A program made the position numbers and the translations under genes. From assembly GCF_003985145.1 (NCBI RefSeq), contig NZ_ML133532.1, positions 62,001 through 126,000 on the forward strand: a DNA stretch of 64,000 nucleotides, given 5' to 3'. Under the pieces are notes generated by a model that was given only the letters and a program-made list of their open reading frames with translations, was not told where the DNA came from and did no database searches. Positions within the stretch are counted from its first letter, which is position 1. Every line of letters starts with the position of its first letter. Positions 1 through 9,062 of this stretch are shown here, piece by piece. The DNA is from Rhizobium anhuiense (lineage in GTDB: Bacteria > Pseudomonadota > Alphaproteobacteria > Rhizobiales > Rhizobiaceae).

Positions 1-2220
1 CTGAAAATGAATGATGGCGATCGCGATCCGGAAACCGTCAATGCGGTGTTCCGTGCCGTGCATTCGATCAAGGGTGGCGCCGGCGCCTTCGGCCTTGATG
101 ATCTGGTAGCCTTCGCCCATGTTTTCGAGACCACTCTCGATTGCGTTCGATCCAACAAGCTTGAGCCGACCCAGGACGTCCTGAAGGTGATGCTGAAGTC
201 GGCCGACGTGCTGGCCGACCTGACGAATGCTGCGCGCGACGGCGGCAGTGTCGATGAAAGCCGCAGCCGCGGCCTCGTCAAGGAGCTCGAGGCGCTGGCC
301 AACGGCGAGTTGCCGTCTCCTTCGGCATCGGCCGAGGCGCCCGCGCCGAAGGCTGCCGCAAAGCCCGCGGCCAAGGCCGCTCCAGCGCCGGCCGTCAAGC
401 CGACGGATGACAGCGGCTTCCAGCCGATCCCCTTTTCCTTCGACGATTTTGGCGGCGAAGGCGATGCGGGCTCCGACCTGCCGACCTATGAAGTCATCTT
501 CAAGCCGCGCTACGAACTCTATTCCAAGGGCAACGACGCGACCCTGCTGCTGCGCGATCTCTCGCGCCTCGGCGAAATGACCATCTATTGCAACACGGAT
601 GAGCTGCCGGGCCTCGAGGAACTCGATCCGGAAGGCGCTTATTTCTTCTGGAACGTCACGATCAAGACGGACAAGGGCGAGGACGCCATTCGCACCGTCT
701 TCGAATTCGCCGAATGGGATTGCGAACTGACGGTGAAGCCGCTCGAGGAAGCAAGGGCTGACGCGACCAGCAACGACGAACTGCCGATGGTGCCGGTTCC
801 CTTCGATCTGTCGATCCTGGATGAAACGGGCGCAACCGAAGAGGTTGCCGCCGACGCGCGCGCCGAAGAGACGGCCGCCGCCGTTGCCGCCGCCGAGACC
901 GCGTCTAACGTCACGCAGATGGCCGCAGCCGCAGCCCGTGTCGAGAAGAAGGAATCGGCAGCCGCCGCAGCCGCCGCCGCAAGCGCTGCCGCCCAGAACA
1001 ATGCCGCCGGCGCCGGCCAGACGATCCGCGTCGATCTCGACCGTGTCGACCGCCTCATCAACCTCGTCGGCGAATTGGTCATCAACCAGGCGATGCTGTC
1101 GCAGAGCGTCATCGAGAATGACACGACCGGCACCTCCTCGATCAATATGGGCCTCGAGGAGCTGCAGCAACTCACCCGCGAGATCCAGGACTCGGTCATG
1201 GCGATCCGCGCGCAGCCGGTGAAGCCGGTGTTCCAGCGCATGTCGCGTATCGTCCGCGAAATCGCCGACATGACCGGCAAGTCGATCCGCCTGATCACCG
1301 AAGGTGAAAACACCGAAGTCGACAAGACGGTCATCGACAAGCTGGCCGAGCCGCTGACCCACATGATCCGCAATGCCGTCGACCACGGCATCGAAACGCC
1401 CGAAAAGCGCGCAGCCGCCGGCAAGAACACCGAAGGCACGGTTCGCCTGACCGCCAAGCATCGTTCGGGACGCATCCTGATCGAGCTTGCCGACGACGGC
1501 GCCGGCATCAACCGCGAGAAGGTCCGCCAGAAGGCGATCGACAACGATCTCATTCCGGCCGATGCCAACCTTTCGGACGAGGAAATCGACAACCTGATCT
1601 TCCTGCCGGGCTTCTCGACGGCCGACAAGATCTCCGACATCTCCGGCCGCGGCGTCGGCATGGACGTCGTCAAACGTTCGATCCAGGCGCTCGGCGGCCG
1701 CATCAACATCACCTCGAAGCCGGGTCACGGCTCGGTCTTCACCATGAGCCTGCCGCTGACGCTCGCCGTTCTCGACGGCATGGTGGTCACCGTTGCCGGC
1801 CAGACGCTGGTCGTGCCGCTGACGGCGATCGTCGAAACCCTGCAGCCGGAAGCGGCCGCGATCCACTCCTTCGGTGCCAACCACCGGCTGATCTCGATCC
1901 GCAACTCGTTCTGCCCGCTGGTCGATGTCGGCCGCATCCTGAACTTCCGTGCGACCCAGGCCAATCCTGTCGAGGGCGTGGCGCTTCTGGTGGAATCCGA
2001 AGGCGGCGGCCAGCGCGCCCTGATGGTCGATGCCATCCAGGGTCAGCGCCAAGTGGTCATCAAGAGCCTGGAGGCCAACTACACCCACGTGCCGGGCATT
2101 GCCGCCGCCACCATTCTCGGTGACGGGCGCGTGGCTCTCATCCTCGATGTCGACGCGGTTGTCGGCGCCTCGCGCGGCCAGTCGCTCAAAGCGGAAATGT
2201 CGTTAGCAGCGGTAGGGTAA
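1..2220 (+). CDS. cheA: Chemotaxis histidine kinase CheA (5' end outside window)
   Basis: CheA autophosphorylates in response to receptor-CheW complexes and passes phosphate to CheY and CheB. The frame is open from base 1, and the first visible residues already lie inside the Hpt domain, so the true start is upstream. The phosphorylated His is in HSIKGG (codon at 61-63). An Ala/Pro-rich linker and a P2-like region follow, then the dimerisation segment (about 1020-1260), the ATPase with its N box HMIRNAVDHG near 1360 and the GRGVGMDV glycine box near 1650, and a C-terminal CheW-like regulatory domain. It is the first visible gene of a tight che operon; cheW starts 4 bases after its stop. Confidence 0.97.
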   Translation: MKMNDGDRDPETVNAVFRAVHSIKGGAGAFGLDDLVAFAHVFETTLDCVRSNKLEPTQDVLKVMLKSADVLADLTNAARDGGSVDESRSRGLVKELEALANGELPSPSASAEAPAPKAAAKPAAKAAPAPAVKPTDDSGFQPIPFSFDDFGGEGDAGSDLPTYEVIFKPRYELYSKGNDATLLLRDLSRLGEMTIYCNTDELPGLEELDPEGAYFFWNVTIKTDKGEDAIRTVFEFAEWDCELTVKPLEEARADATSNDELPMVPVPFDLSILDETGATEEVAADARAEETAAAVAAAETASNVTQMAAAAARVEKKESAAAAAAAASAAAQNNAAGAGQTIRVDLDRVDRLINLVGELVINQAMLSQSVIENDTTGTSSINMGLEELQQLTREIQDSVMAIRAQPVKPVFQRMSRIVREIADMTGKSIRLITEGENTEVDKTVIDKLAEPLTHMIRNAVDHGIETPEKRAAAGKNTEGTVRLTAKHRSGRILIELADDGAGINREKVRQKAIDNDLIPADANLSDEEIDNLIFLPGFSTADKISDISGRGVGMDVVKRSIQALGGRINITSKPGHGSVFTMSLPLTLAVLDGMVVTVAGQTLVVPLTAIVETLQPEAAAIHSFGANHRLISIRNSFCPLVDVGRILNFRATQANPVEGVALLVESEGGGQRALMVDAIQGQRQVVIKSLEANYTHVPGIAAATILGDGRVALILDVDAVVGASRGQSLKAEMSLAAVG

Positions 2221-2224
2221 GGGA

Positions 2225-2692
2225 ATGTCGTACACTGTAAAAAATCTGAACGAGGGGGATCGCGAACTGATCGCGTTCCGCATCGGGGATCAGGAATTTT
2301 GCGTGAACATCATGTCGGTTCGCGAAATCCGGGGCTGGACCCCGGCGACCGCGATGCCGCACTCGCCTGCCTATATGCTTGGTGTCATCAACCTGCGCGG
2401 CGCGGTGCTGCCGATCATCGATCTGGCCGCCCGGCTGGGGATGAAGCCGGCCGATCCGACTGCCCGTCATGTCATCATCGTCGCCCAGGTCCGGCGCAAG
2501 GTCGTCGGTCTTCTGGTCGACGCCGTCTCCGATATCCTGACGGTGACCGACGAAACCATCCAGCCGACGCCCGAGATCTCCTCCGAACTCGAGCGTCAAT
2601 TTGCCCGCGGTATTCTCGCCATCGAGAAGCGCATGATCTGCCTGATCGAACTCGAATCCCTCTTTTCAGAGACCGAAAGCGAAGCCGCATGA
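2225..2692 (+). CDS. cheW: Chemotaxis coupling protein CheW
   Basis: CheW is the cytoplasmic scaffold that couples chemoreceptors to CheA. The 155-residue protein is one CheW domain: the opening strand has IAFRIGDQEFCVNI, followed by REIRGWTPATAMPHSPAYMLG and the typical INLRGAVLPIIDLAARLG segment. Length is normal for the family. The ATG lies 4 bases after the cheA stop, behind a purine-rich stretch (aagggaatg). Its stop codon overlaps the cheR start, which implies translational coupling. Confidence 0.97.
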   Translation: MSYTVKNLNEGDRELIAFRIGDQEFCVNIMSVREIRGWTPATAMPHSPAYMLGVINLRGAVLPIIDLAARLGMKPADPTARHVIIVAQVRRKVVGLLVDAVSDILTVTDETIQPTPEISSELERQFARGILAIEKRMICLIELESLFSETESEAA

Positions 2693-3597
2693 GTGTAATG
2701 GGCGCAAAAGATCAAAGGCAGGGATCCGACGAGGTCCTGGCGAGCGGAGAATATCCGCTGACGCGCCGCGACCTCACGGAGATCGCCGCGATGATCTATT
2801 CGGATGCCGGCATCTTCCTCAATGAGACGAAGGCGTCGCTCGTCTATTCGCGCCTGTCGAAACATATCCGCAATCTCGGCCTGTCCGGCTTCCGGGAATA
2901 TTGCGACCTCGTCGCTTCGCCGGCCGGCGCCCCGGCGCGCCGTGAGATGCTGTCGCATCTGACCACCAATTTCACCCGCTTCTTCCGCGAAAACCACCAT
3001 TTCGACCATCTGCGCGACCATGTCCTGCCGGAGCTGCTGCAGCGGGCGAGATCGGGCGGCAGGGTGCGCATCTGGTCGGCGGCTTCCTCCGACGGCCAGG
3101 AACCCTATTCGATCGCGCTGACCGTGCTGTCGCTGATGCCGAATGTCGCCGATTACGACTTCAAGATTCTGGCGACCGACATCGACCCGAAGATCCTGGC
3201 GATCGCCCGGGCCGGCGCCTATGACGAGAACGCGCTCGAAACCGTTTCGCCGGCCATGCGCAAGCAATGGTTCAGCGAAGTCGAGGTGCAGGGCCGCAGG
3301 AAGTTCCAGGTCGACGACCGCGTCAAGCGGCTGATCACCTACAACGAGCTGAACCTGATGGCGCAATGGCCGTTCAAGGGCAAGTTCGACGTCATCTTCT
3401 GCCGCAACGTCGTCATCTATTTCGATGAGCCGACACAGATGAAGATCTGGCAGCGTTTCGCCGGCCTGCTGCCGGAAGGCGGTCATCTCTATATCGGCCA
3501 TTCCGAGCGTGTTTCAGGCGAGGCAAAACACGTCTTCGACAATATCGGCATCACGACCTATCGCTATACGACCAAGGGTCTCGGGAGGAAGGCATGA
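2689..3597 (+). CDS. cheR: Chemoreceptor methyltransferase CheR
   Basis: CheR uses S-adenosylmethionine to methylate receptor glutamates during adaptation. At 302 residues it has the N-terminal helical CheR domain followed by the Rossmann methyltransferase. The SAM-binding region reads RIWSAASSDGQEPYSIAL, and the later FCRNVVIYF motif is typical. I chose the ATG that overlaps the cheW stop (ATGA at 2689). A longer open frame extends upstream but runs out of frame through cheW. A second ATG at 2698 is possible. Its 3' end overlaps cheB in the same ATGA manner. Confidence 0.96.
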   Translation: MSVMGAKDQRQGSDEVLASGEYPLTRRDLTEIAAMIYSDAGIFLNETKASLVYSRLSKHIRNLGLSGFREYCDLVASPAGAPARREMLSHLTTNFTRFFRENHHFDHLRDHVLPELLQRARSGGRVRIWSAASSDGQEPYSIALTVLSLMPNVADYDFKILATDIDPKILAIARAGAYDENALETVSPAMRKQWFSEVEVQGRRKFQVDDRVKRLITYNELNLMAQWPFKGKFDVIFCRNVVIYFDEPTQMKIWQRFAGLLPEGGHLYIGHSERVSGEAKHVFDNIGITTYRYTTKGLGRKA

Positions 3598-4637
3598 GCG
3601 CTCCGGCAAGGGTTCTCGTTGTTGACGACTCGCCGACGATGCGCGGGTTGATCACTGCCGTCCTGAGTTCCGATCCCGAGGTCAACGTCATCGGCCAGGC
3701 CGGCGACGCGCTGGAAGCGCGCGAGGCGATCAAGCGGCTGAACCCGGACGTCGTGACCCTCGACATCGAGATGCCGAACATGAACGGTCTCGATTTCCTC
3801 GAGAAGATCATGACGCTGCGCCCGATGCCGGTGATCATGGTCTCCACCATGACCCATCGCGGCGCCGAGGCGACGCTTGCGGCGCTGGAGATCGGTGCGT
3901 TCGACTGTGTCGGCAAGCCGGGTCCGGGCGAACTCAGGCCCTTCGGCGACCTCGCCGAGAAGGTCAAGGCCGCCGCGCGCACGCAGCGCCAGTTCTCGCA
4001 GCCCACCGCCGCGCCAACGCCACCGCCCTCCGTCGCCGATTTCCGCGTCGGCCGTAAGATCGTCGCCATCGGCTCGTCAACCGGCGGCGTTGAAGCGCTG
4101 ATTGCCGTGCTGCAGAAATTTCCGGCCAATTGCCCGCCGACGGTCATCACCCAGCATATGCCGCCGACCTTCACCAAGAGCTTCGCCGAACGGCTGAACC
4201 GCCTCTGTGCCCCGGTGGTGCAGGAAGCGACCGATGGGGCCCGCCTCGAAATCGGCAAGATCTATCTGGCCCCTGGCGGCGAGCGTCACCTTCAGGTCAG
4301 CGGCGCCTCGGCGCCGTCCTGCCGCCTCGTCGACCGTGCGCCGGTCAATGGCCACCGCCCATCCGTGGACGTGCTGTTCGATTCGGTCGCGGAACTGGCG
4401 GGCCGCAACGCCGTCGGCGTGATTTTGACCGGAATGGGCCGCGATGGCGCCGCCGGATTGTTGAAAATGCGCCACGCCGGCGCCAGAACGCTCGGCCAGA
4501 ACGAAAAAACCTGTGTCGTTTACGGAATGCCAAGGGTTGCCCACGAACTTGGCGCCGTTGAGCAGCAGCTGCCGCTGTCTGCCATCGGTGAAGAAATATT
4601 GAAAATGACAGCCGCCCGAAAGGAAGGGACCGAATAA
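3594..4637 (+). CDS. cheB: Receptor methylesterase / glutamine deamidase CheB
   Basis: CheB removes receptor methyl groups when phosphorylated by CheA, opposing CheR. The 347-residue protein has an N-terminal receiver (acidic pair D11/D12 region, phospho-acceptor D57 in TLDIEMPNMNG) and a C-terminal esterase. The catalytic triad is visible as S162 in GSSTGG, H188 in QHMPP and D284 in GMGRDGAAG, with spacing very close to that of enteric CheB. A Pro-rich linker joins the domains near residue 140. The start overlaps the cheR stop by 4 bases, and cheY2 begins at the next base after its stop. Confidence 0.97.
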   Translation: MSAPARVLVVDDSPTMRGLITAVLSSDPEVNVIGQAGDALEAREAIKRLNPDVVTLDIEMPNMNGLDFLEKIMTLRPMPVIMVSTMTHRGAEATLAALEIGAFDCVGKPGPGELRPFGDLAEKVKAAARTQRQFSQPTAAPTPPPSVADFRVGRKIVAIGSSTGGVEALIAVLQKFPANCPPTVITQHMPPTFTKSFAERLNRLCAPVVQEATDGARLEIGKIYLAPGGERHLQVSGASAPSCRLVDRAPVNGHRPSVDVLFDSVAELAGRNAVGVILTGMGRDGAAGLLKMRHAGARTLGQNEKTCVVYGMPRVAHELGAVEQQLPLSAIGEEILKMTAARKEGTE

Positions 4638-5027
4638 ATGTCGATCGCGGAGAAAATCAAAGTTCTGATCGTCGATGATCAGGTAACGAGCCGATTGCTG
4701 CTCAGCGACGCGCTGACCCAGCTCGGTTTCAAACAGATCACGTCGGCCGGCGACGGCGAGCAGGGCATGAAGATCATGGCCGAGCAGCCGCACCACCTGG
4801 TGATCTCGGACTTCAACATGCCGAAGATGGATGGCATCGGCTTCCTGCAGGCCGTGCGCACCAACCCGAACACCAAGAAGGCGGCCTTCATCATCCTCAC
4901 CGCTCAGGGTGACCGCGCACTGGTACAGAAGGCGGCCCAGCTCGGCGCCAACAACGTGCTCGCCAAGCCGTTCACGATCGAGAAGATGAAAGCGGCCATC
5001 GAAGCCGTGTTTGGAGCCCTGAAATGA
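4638..5027 (+). CDS. cheY2: Chemotaxis response regulator CheY (CheY2 position)
   Basis: This is a single-domain receiver of 129 residues. It has the acidic pair in LIVDDQ, phospho-acceptor D58 in VISDFNMPKMDG, the conserved Thr in FIILTAQGD and the Lys in LAKPF. The position between cheB and cheD matches CheY2 of S. meliloti, the regulator that slows the motor there; the phosphate sink CheY1 would lie upstream of cheA, outside this window. The ATG directly follows the cheB stop. Assignment as CheY2 rests on synteny. Confidence 0.95.
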   Translation: MSIAEKIKVLIVDDQVTSRLLLSDALTQLGFKQITSAGDGEQGMKIMAEQPHHLVISDFNMPKMDGIGFLQAVRTNPNTKKAAFIILTAQGDRALVQKAAQLGANNVLAKPFTIEKMKAAIEAVFGALK

Positions 5028-5578
5028 TCACTGAGGGGGCAGCCCGCCGCGTGCACATCATTCAGGGCGAGTACAAGGTTCTGAGCGATCCGAATGCGGT
5101 CCTCTCGACCATTCTCGGTTCGTGCGTGGCTGCGTGTCTCAGAGACCCCATCGCCGGCGTCGGCGGCATGAACCACTTCCTGCTGCCCGGTTCGGCGACC
5201 TCGCCGACATCAGGCGGCGATGCCACGCGCTACGGCGTGCATCTGATGGAACTGCTGATCAACGGTCTCCTGAAGCAGGGCGCCCGGCGCGACCGGCTGG
5301 AGGCAAAGATCTTCGGCGGCGCGAAGACGATCTCGACATTCTCCAATGTCGGTGAGCAGAACGCGGCCTTCGCCGTGCAGTTCCTGAGGGATGAAGGCAT
5401 TCCGGTGGTTGGTTCCTCCACCGGCGGAGAGCATGGACGCAAGCTTGAATATTGGCCGGTCTCCGGTCGTGCGCGGCAATACCCCCTGACCGGCGCCGAA
5501 ACGCAGAGAACCGTCGCTCTCGAGCAGCGTCCCGCCGCTCCGCAGAAGCCCGTCGAAACCAGTATCGAATTTTTTTGA
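5024..5578 (+). CDS. cheD: Chemoreceptor glutamine deamidase CheD
   Basis: CheD deamidates receptor glutamines. The 184-residue protein shows the family nucleophile C34 in LGSCVAACL and H51 in GGMNHFLLP, followed by the conserved RYGVHLMELLINGLLKQG and KIFGGA segments. The start overlaps the cheY2 stop by 4 bases. The last five residues are SIEFF, an acidic-aromatic tail similar to that of the next gene product, CheT (see findings). No CheC gene is visible nearby. Confidence 0.95.
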   Translation: MITEGAARRVHIIQGEYKVLSDPNAVLSTILGSCVAACLRDPIAGVGGMNHFLLPGSATSPTSGGDATRYGVHLMELLINGLLKQGARRDRLEAKIFGGAKTISTFSNVGEQNAAFAVQFLRDEGIPVVGSSTGGEHGRKLEYWPVSGRARQYPLTGAETQRTVALEQRPAAPQKPVETSIEFF

Positions 5579-5594
5579 TGGCGAGGATTTTCAT

Positions 5595-5984
5595 ATGACA
5601 TTTAACCCGGTGATGGAGCCGCCTGCGCCCGTCGAAGCGCTGAGCGACATCCTGATGCGCATCGTTTCGGAACTGCACGACGTCGCCTATCTGATCGAGC
5701 GCATCGAGCCACAGCTTCTCGAACTCGGCGGCGCGGAAATCCTGAATTCGCCGGATGCCATGAAGGTCATGCAGGGCATTGATCTCGCCGTGCAGAAATC
5801 GCGCGGCCTTGCCGAATTCATCGACACCATCACCGGCGAAATCCCGCACGGCTGGTCGGTCGACGTCGCAACCGCGCTCAGCCTCGTCAAGCTGGCCGAG
5901 ATGCAGAAGGCATTGGGCGGCGCCACCCGCCACGGCCATTCCCAGCCATTGAGCAAGGCAGCCGGCGACTTCGATTTCTTCTAA
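5595..5984 (+). CDS. cheT: Chemotaxis protein CheT, CheZ-like phosphatase motif
   Basis: This 129-residue, mainly helical protein is the last gene of the che operon, where S. meliloti has cheT. S. meliloti CheT is reported to hasten CheY1-P decay through a DXXXQ helix and to bind CheR. That motif is present here as DLAVQ, D63 to Q67, inside a predicted helix (MQGIDLAVQKSRGLAEFI). The C-terminus is GDFDFF. The ATG at 5595 follows the cheD stop by 16 bases. The family assignment comes from synteny plus the motif; the phosphatase function here is inferred. Confidence 0.85.
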   Translation: MTFNPVMEPPAPVEALSDILMRIVSELHDVAYLIERIEPQLLELGGAEILNSPDAMKVMQGIDLAVQKSRGLAEFIDTITGEIPHGWSVDVATALSLVKLAEMQKALGGATRHGHSQPLSKAAGDFDFF

Positions 5985-6075
5985 AGCACCTCGCGCCAAA
6001 CCGGATTCATGCGACGCGCTTTTATGCAGGTCGCTATCCCAAAATCACCGTTCTCTTTCGGGCGATGGCATTAGG
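5985..6075. repeat. Degenerate intergenic repeat fragment
   Basis: The cheT-fliF gap (201 bases) begins with a GCGACGCGCTTTT-type segment and a CTCGCGCCAAA segment. Both resemble pieces of the palindromic intergenic repeats at 11431-11534 and 49703-49792. No intact hairpin is visible, so it looks like a decayed or partial copy. The rest of the gap should hold any fliF promoter; I see no convincing -35/-10 pair. Confidence 0.45.
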
Positions 6076-6185
6076 CCTTTTCGCTCGCGCATGCGCTTCA
6101 CGAAACGCTCGCACAAGTTTCGCCGACTATTCGTCTGATGAGGCAATAAGCCTGCTTTGTCTTTGACGGATCGTGCGAGAACAGA

Positions 6186-7877
6186 ATGAATCTGTTAAAT
6201 CAATTAGTTCAGATCTTTAAGAACTTCGGCTCCCTGGGCCGAACGCGCCTGATGATTCTTGGAGGCGTCGGTGCCGTTTCCATCGCAATCGTCCTTGCGG
6301 CCGCCCTTTTCGTCAACAAGCCGGCACAGGAAACGCTCTATGTCGGTCTGGATTCGCCGGATCTCAATCAGATCAGCATGGCGCTTGCCGAAGCCAACAT
6401 CGATTTCCAGGTCGGCACGGACGGTTCCAGCATCAGCGTCCCCGCGGGGTTGACGGGCAAGGCCCGGCTGATGCTTGCCGAGCGCGGCCTGCCGAACAGC
6501 GCCAATGCCGGTTACGAACTTTTCGACAACGTCGGCTCCCTCGGCCTGACCTCCTTCATGCAGGAGGTGACGCGGGTTCGAGCGCTGGAAGGCGAAATCG
6601 CCCGTACCATCCAATCGATCTCGGGTATAACAGCCGCGCGAGTCCATATCGTCATGCCGGAGGTCGGAAACTTCCGGAAGGCCGAGCAGAAGCCGACCGC
6701 CTCCGTCATGATTCGCGCCAGCGCCACCGCCGGGCGCAGCGCGGCGACCTCGATCCGCCACCTCGTCGCCTCGGCCGTGCCGGGGCTTGACATCGATGAC
6801 GTGACGATCCTCGATTCCGCCGGTCAGCTGCTTGCATCCGGCGACGAGGCGAGCAACAGCTCGCTGAACCGCTCGCTCAACATCGTCCAGAACGTCCAGC
6901 AGGAAGTCGAATCCAACATCGACAAGGCGCTGGCGCCCTTCCTCGGCATGGACAACTTCCGCTCCAGCGTTACCGCCGACCTCAACACCGACGCCCAGCA
7001 GATCCAGGAAACGACCTACGATCCCGAATCCAAGGTCGAACGCTCGGTGCGCTCGACGAAGGAAGCCCAGCAGTCGCAGCAGAAGACATCCGATAGCGCG
7101 ACGACGGTCGAGCAGAACATCCCGCAGGCGGCTCCCGAGGCCGGCGGTTCCGCCGGGCCGGAATCGCAGGACAAGTCCGACAAGCGCGAAGAGCAGACGA
7201 ACTACGAAATCAACAGCAGGACGACGGCGACGACCCGCAACAGCTACAAGGTCGAGAAGCTGTCGATCGCCGTGGTGGTCAACAAGGGCCGCATCGCCAA
7301 GATGGTTGGCGAACCTGCCGATCAGGCCAAGATCGACGCCTATCTTGCCGAGATGCAGAAGATCGTCACTTCGGCGGCCGGCATCGACGCCAAGCGCGGC
7401 GACGTCGTCACCGTCACGGCCATGGACTTCCTCGAGAACCAGCTGCTCGAAGACGCCACCGGTGGTGTCCGCGTCATGGACATGCTGAGCCGCAACCTTG
7501 CCGGCATCATCAACTCGCTCGCCTTCGTCGCGGTCGCCTTCGTGGTGGTCTGGATGGGCCTGCGGCCTCTAGTGCGCAGCGTCAGCGGCAACGGCGGCGG
7601 CTCGGTTCTCGGCGACGCCACGCCGGAAGCGGCCGGCCTCGAGCTTCCCGACTTCGCGCCCGCGGCAGGAGCGTCCGGAGGTGCTCTCATGGACGGCTTC
7701 GGGTCCGACTTCGGCTTCGACAGCACCGAGGACCTGCTCAGCCTCGGCGACGACGACGGAAACTTCAACCGTCGCGTCAAGGAAGGCCCGGAACGCAAAC
7801 TCTCTCGCATGGTCGAAATCAACGAGGAGCGCGCCGCGAAAATCCTCCGGAAATGGGCGATCGACGACGCAGCGTAA
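6186..7877 (+). CDS. fliF: Flagellar MS-ring protein FliF
   Basis: FliF builds the inner-membrane MS ring and, in its inner part, the rod-docking RBM domains. The 563-residue protein has TM1 at about residues 22-44, a large periplasmic YscJ-type region (ADLNTDAQQIQETTYDP and the KLSIAVVVNKG segment are recognisable), TM2 at about 437-459 and a cytoplasmic tail. The tail ends in the FliG-binding segment (ERKLSRMVEINEERAAKILRKW). Length is typical. A strong terminator follows within 4 bases of the stop, so the upstream transcript ends here. Confidence 0.97.
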   Translation: MNLLNQLVQIFKNFGSLGRTRLMILGGVGAVSIAIVLAAALFVNKPAQETLYVGLDSPDLNQISMALAEANIDFQVGTDGSSISVPAGLTGKARLMLAERGLPNSANAGYELFDNVGSLGLTSFMQEVTRVRALEGEIARTIQSISGITAARVHIVMPEVGNFRKAEQKPTASVMIRASATAGRSAATSIRHLVASAVPGLDIDDVTILDSAGQLLASGDEASNSSLNRSLNIVQNVQQEVESNIDKALAPFLGMDNFRSSVTADLNTDAQQIQETTYDPESKVERSVRSTKEAQQSQQKTSDSATTVEQNIPQAAPEAGGSAGPESQDKSDKREEQTNYEINSRTTATTRNSYKVEKLSIAVVVNKGRIAKMVGEPADQAKIDAYLAEMQKIVTSAAGIDAKRGDVVTVTAMDFLENQLLEDATGGVRVMDMLSRNLAGIINSLAFVAVAFVVVWMGLRPLVRSVSGNGGGSVLGDATPEAAGLELPDFAPAAGASGGALMDGFGSDFGFDSTEDLLSLGDDDGNFNRRVKEGPERKLSRMVEINEERAAKILRKWAIDDAA

Positions 7878-7880
7878 GGG

Positions 7881-7906
7881 AAAGGCCGGGCAACCGGCCT
7901 TTTTTT
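7881..7906 (+). terminator. Rho-independent terminator after fliF
   Basis: A 9-base inverted repeat (AAAGGCCGG / CCGGCCTTT) with a GCAA loop is followed by an uninterrupted T run. It separates fliF from the independently transcribed visN-visR. Confidence 0.9.
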
Positions 7907-8307
7907 ATGTCGGTAGCAGGCACTATGTCCTGCAGCGGGATGTATCGGTTCCCGCAAAGCAAATGACGGCCAGCGCCAGCAATTCGAATAGGATATAGGC
8001 CTGACTGCAGTGAATACCGCTTTAGAGAAATTTGTTGAGGCATACTCGCGTAAAACGCGAATCAAGTTGCGGTACAGCCAGAATCACCTTAGCCTCCCCT
8101 ATATCTTGAAGGGCGCGAATGGTGCTCGAATCAGTGCATGGACGGCAGTTGATGTAAATCCCTAGAAGTCGGAGATGGTGATTTACATCGGCTGGCTTAC
8201 CCTTAGGTGATTCGAAATGGGATTCGAGCGGGACTTGAATTGAATCCTTTACAGAAAAATTGCTGTTGCACCGAGTTTGATCGTTTCTCAGCCGCAGGAC
8301 GTTGCCA
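7907..8307 (+). promoter_or_regulatory. Long visN upstream region with two dyads
   Basis: About 400 non-coding bases precede visN. Two dyads stand out. The first is TCGCGT-AAA-ACGCGA at 8046-8060. The second is a perfect 10-base inverted repeat, GATGTAAATC at 8151-8160 and GATTTACATC at 8180-8189, with 19 bases between. A shorter direct repeat of GATTCGA occurs near 8209-8226. The region is AT-richer than the flanking genes. It probably holds the visN promoter and control sites; no bound protein can be named. Confidence 0.55.
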
Positions 8308-9054
8308 ATGGATATGAACATACTTCAGGCGAGCAAGGGCGAGAGGCAGATGGCGAATTTCGCGAGCGCGGTGGCGCCGGGTCTATTACCGCGCGATGAA
8401 GTGATCCAGCGCCTGCACGGTGTCGCCGACACTGGAAGGTTGCAGTCCGGTCTGCGCGCGCTGACGGAGTATGTAGGTGCTTCGCACTATCTTCTGGCGC
8501 GCTGCGATCTCATTCAGGAAAGCGGCCTCGATTTCATCGTTTCGTCCGATTGGCCTTTCGATCTGGTCAAGGACATCGCCAATGATCTGGTCAGCGGCTA
8601 TGCCCGTTCGACCGAGCTGGAAAAATGCATGCAGGTCTTCCAGCCGAATTTTGCTCTTCTGCCGGATAGTGCCGATGTGCCGGACGGCGCCAGCCGCCAA
8701 TATTGTTCATTGACCTTCAATGTCGGCCGGTCGCGGCTGGCCTTGATGTTCCTATTCGGCGAAGGGTTCATCCTTTCGCCGGAGCGCCTGCGCGATGTGG
8801 GCCTGCTTGCAGGTTATGTCGCGAGCTTCCTTCGCTGCGGTGGCACGAAGGTCGATCGCGATTTCGAATTGACGGACCGCGAGCTCGAATGCCTGTTCTG
8901 GATCGCCGAGGGCAAGACCAGCGACGAGATCGCGATGATCCTTGGAATCTCCCGCAATACCATCAACAACTACATCACCAGCGTGATGCGCAAGACGGCG
9001 ACCAAGACCCGCTCCGAAGCCATTGCCTTCGCCGTCCGCAATAATCTCGTATAG
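8308..9054 (+). CDS. visN: LuxR-type flagellar master regulator VisN
   Basis: VisN and VisR are paired LuxR-family regulators that sit at the top of the rhizobial motility cascade and activate rem. The 248-residue protein has an N-terminal autoinducer-binding-like domain (about 20-170) and a C-terminal GerE/LuxR helix-turn-helix (LTDRELECLF to TRSEAIAFAV, about 188-245). I chose ATG 8308; an in-frame TTG lies two codons upstream, and a later ATG follows at codon 3. visR follows after 8 bases. Confidence 0.93.
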   Translation: MDMNILQASKGERQMANFASAVAPGLLPRDEVIQRLHGVADTGRLQSGLRALTEYVGASHYLLARCDLIQESGLDFIVSSDWPFDLVKDIANDLVSGYARSTELEKCMQVFQPNFALLPDSADVPDGASRQYCSLTFNVGRSRLALMFLFGEGFILSPERLRDVGLLAGYVASFLRCGGTKVDRDFELTDRELECLFWIAEGKTSDEIAMILGISRNTINNYITSVMRKTATKTRSEAIAFAVRNNLV

Positions 9055-9062
9055 GGGGATCC

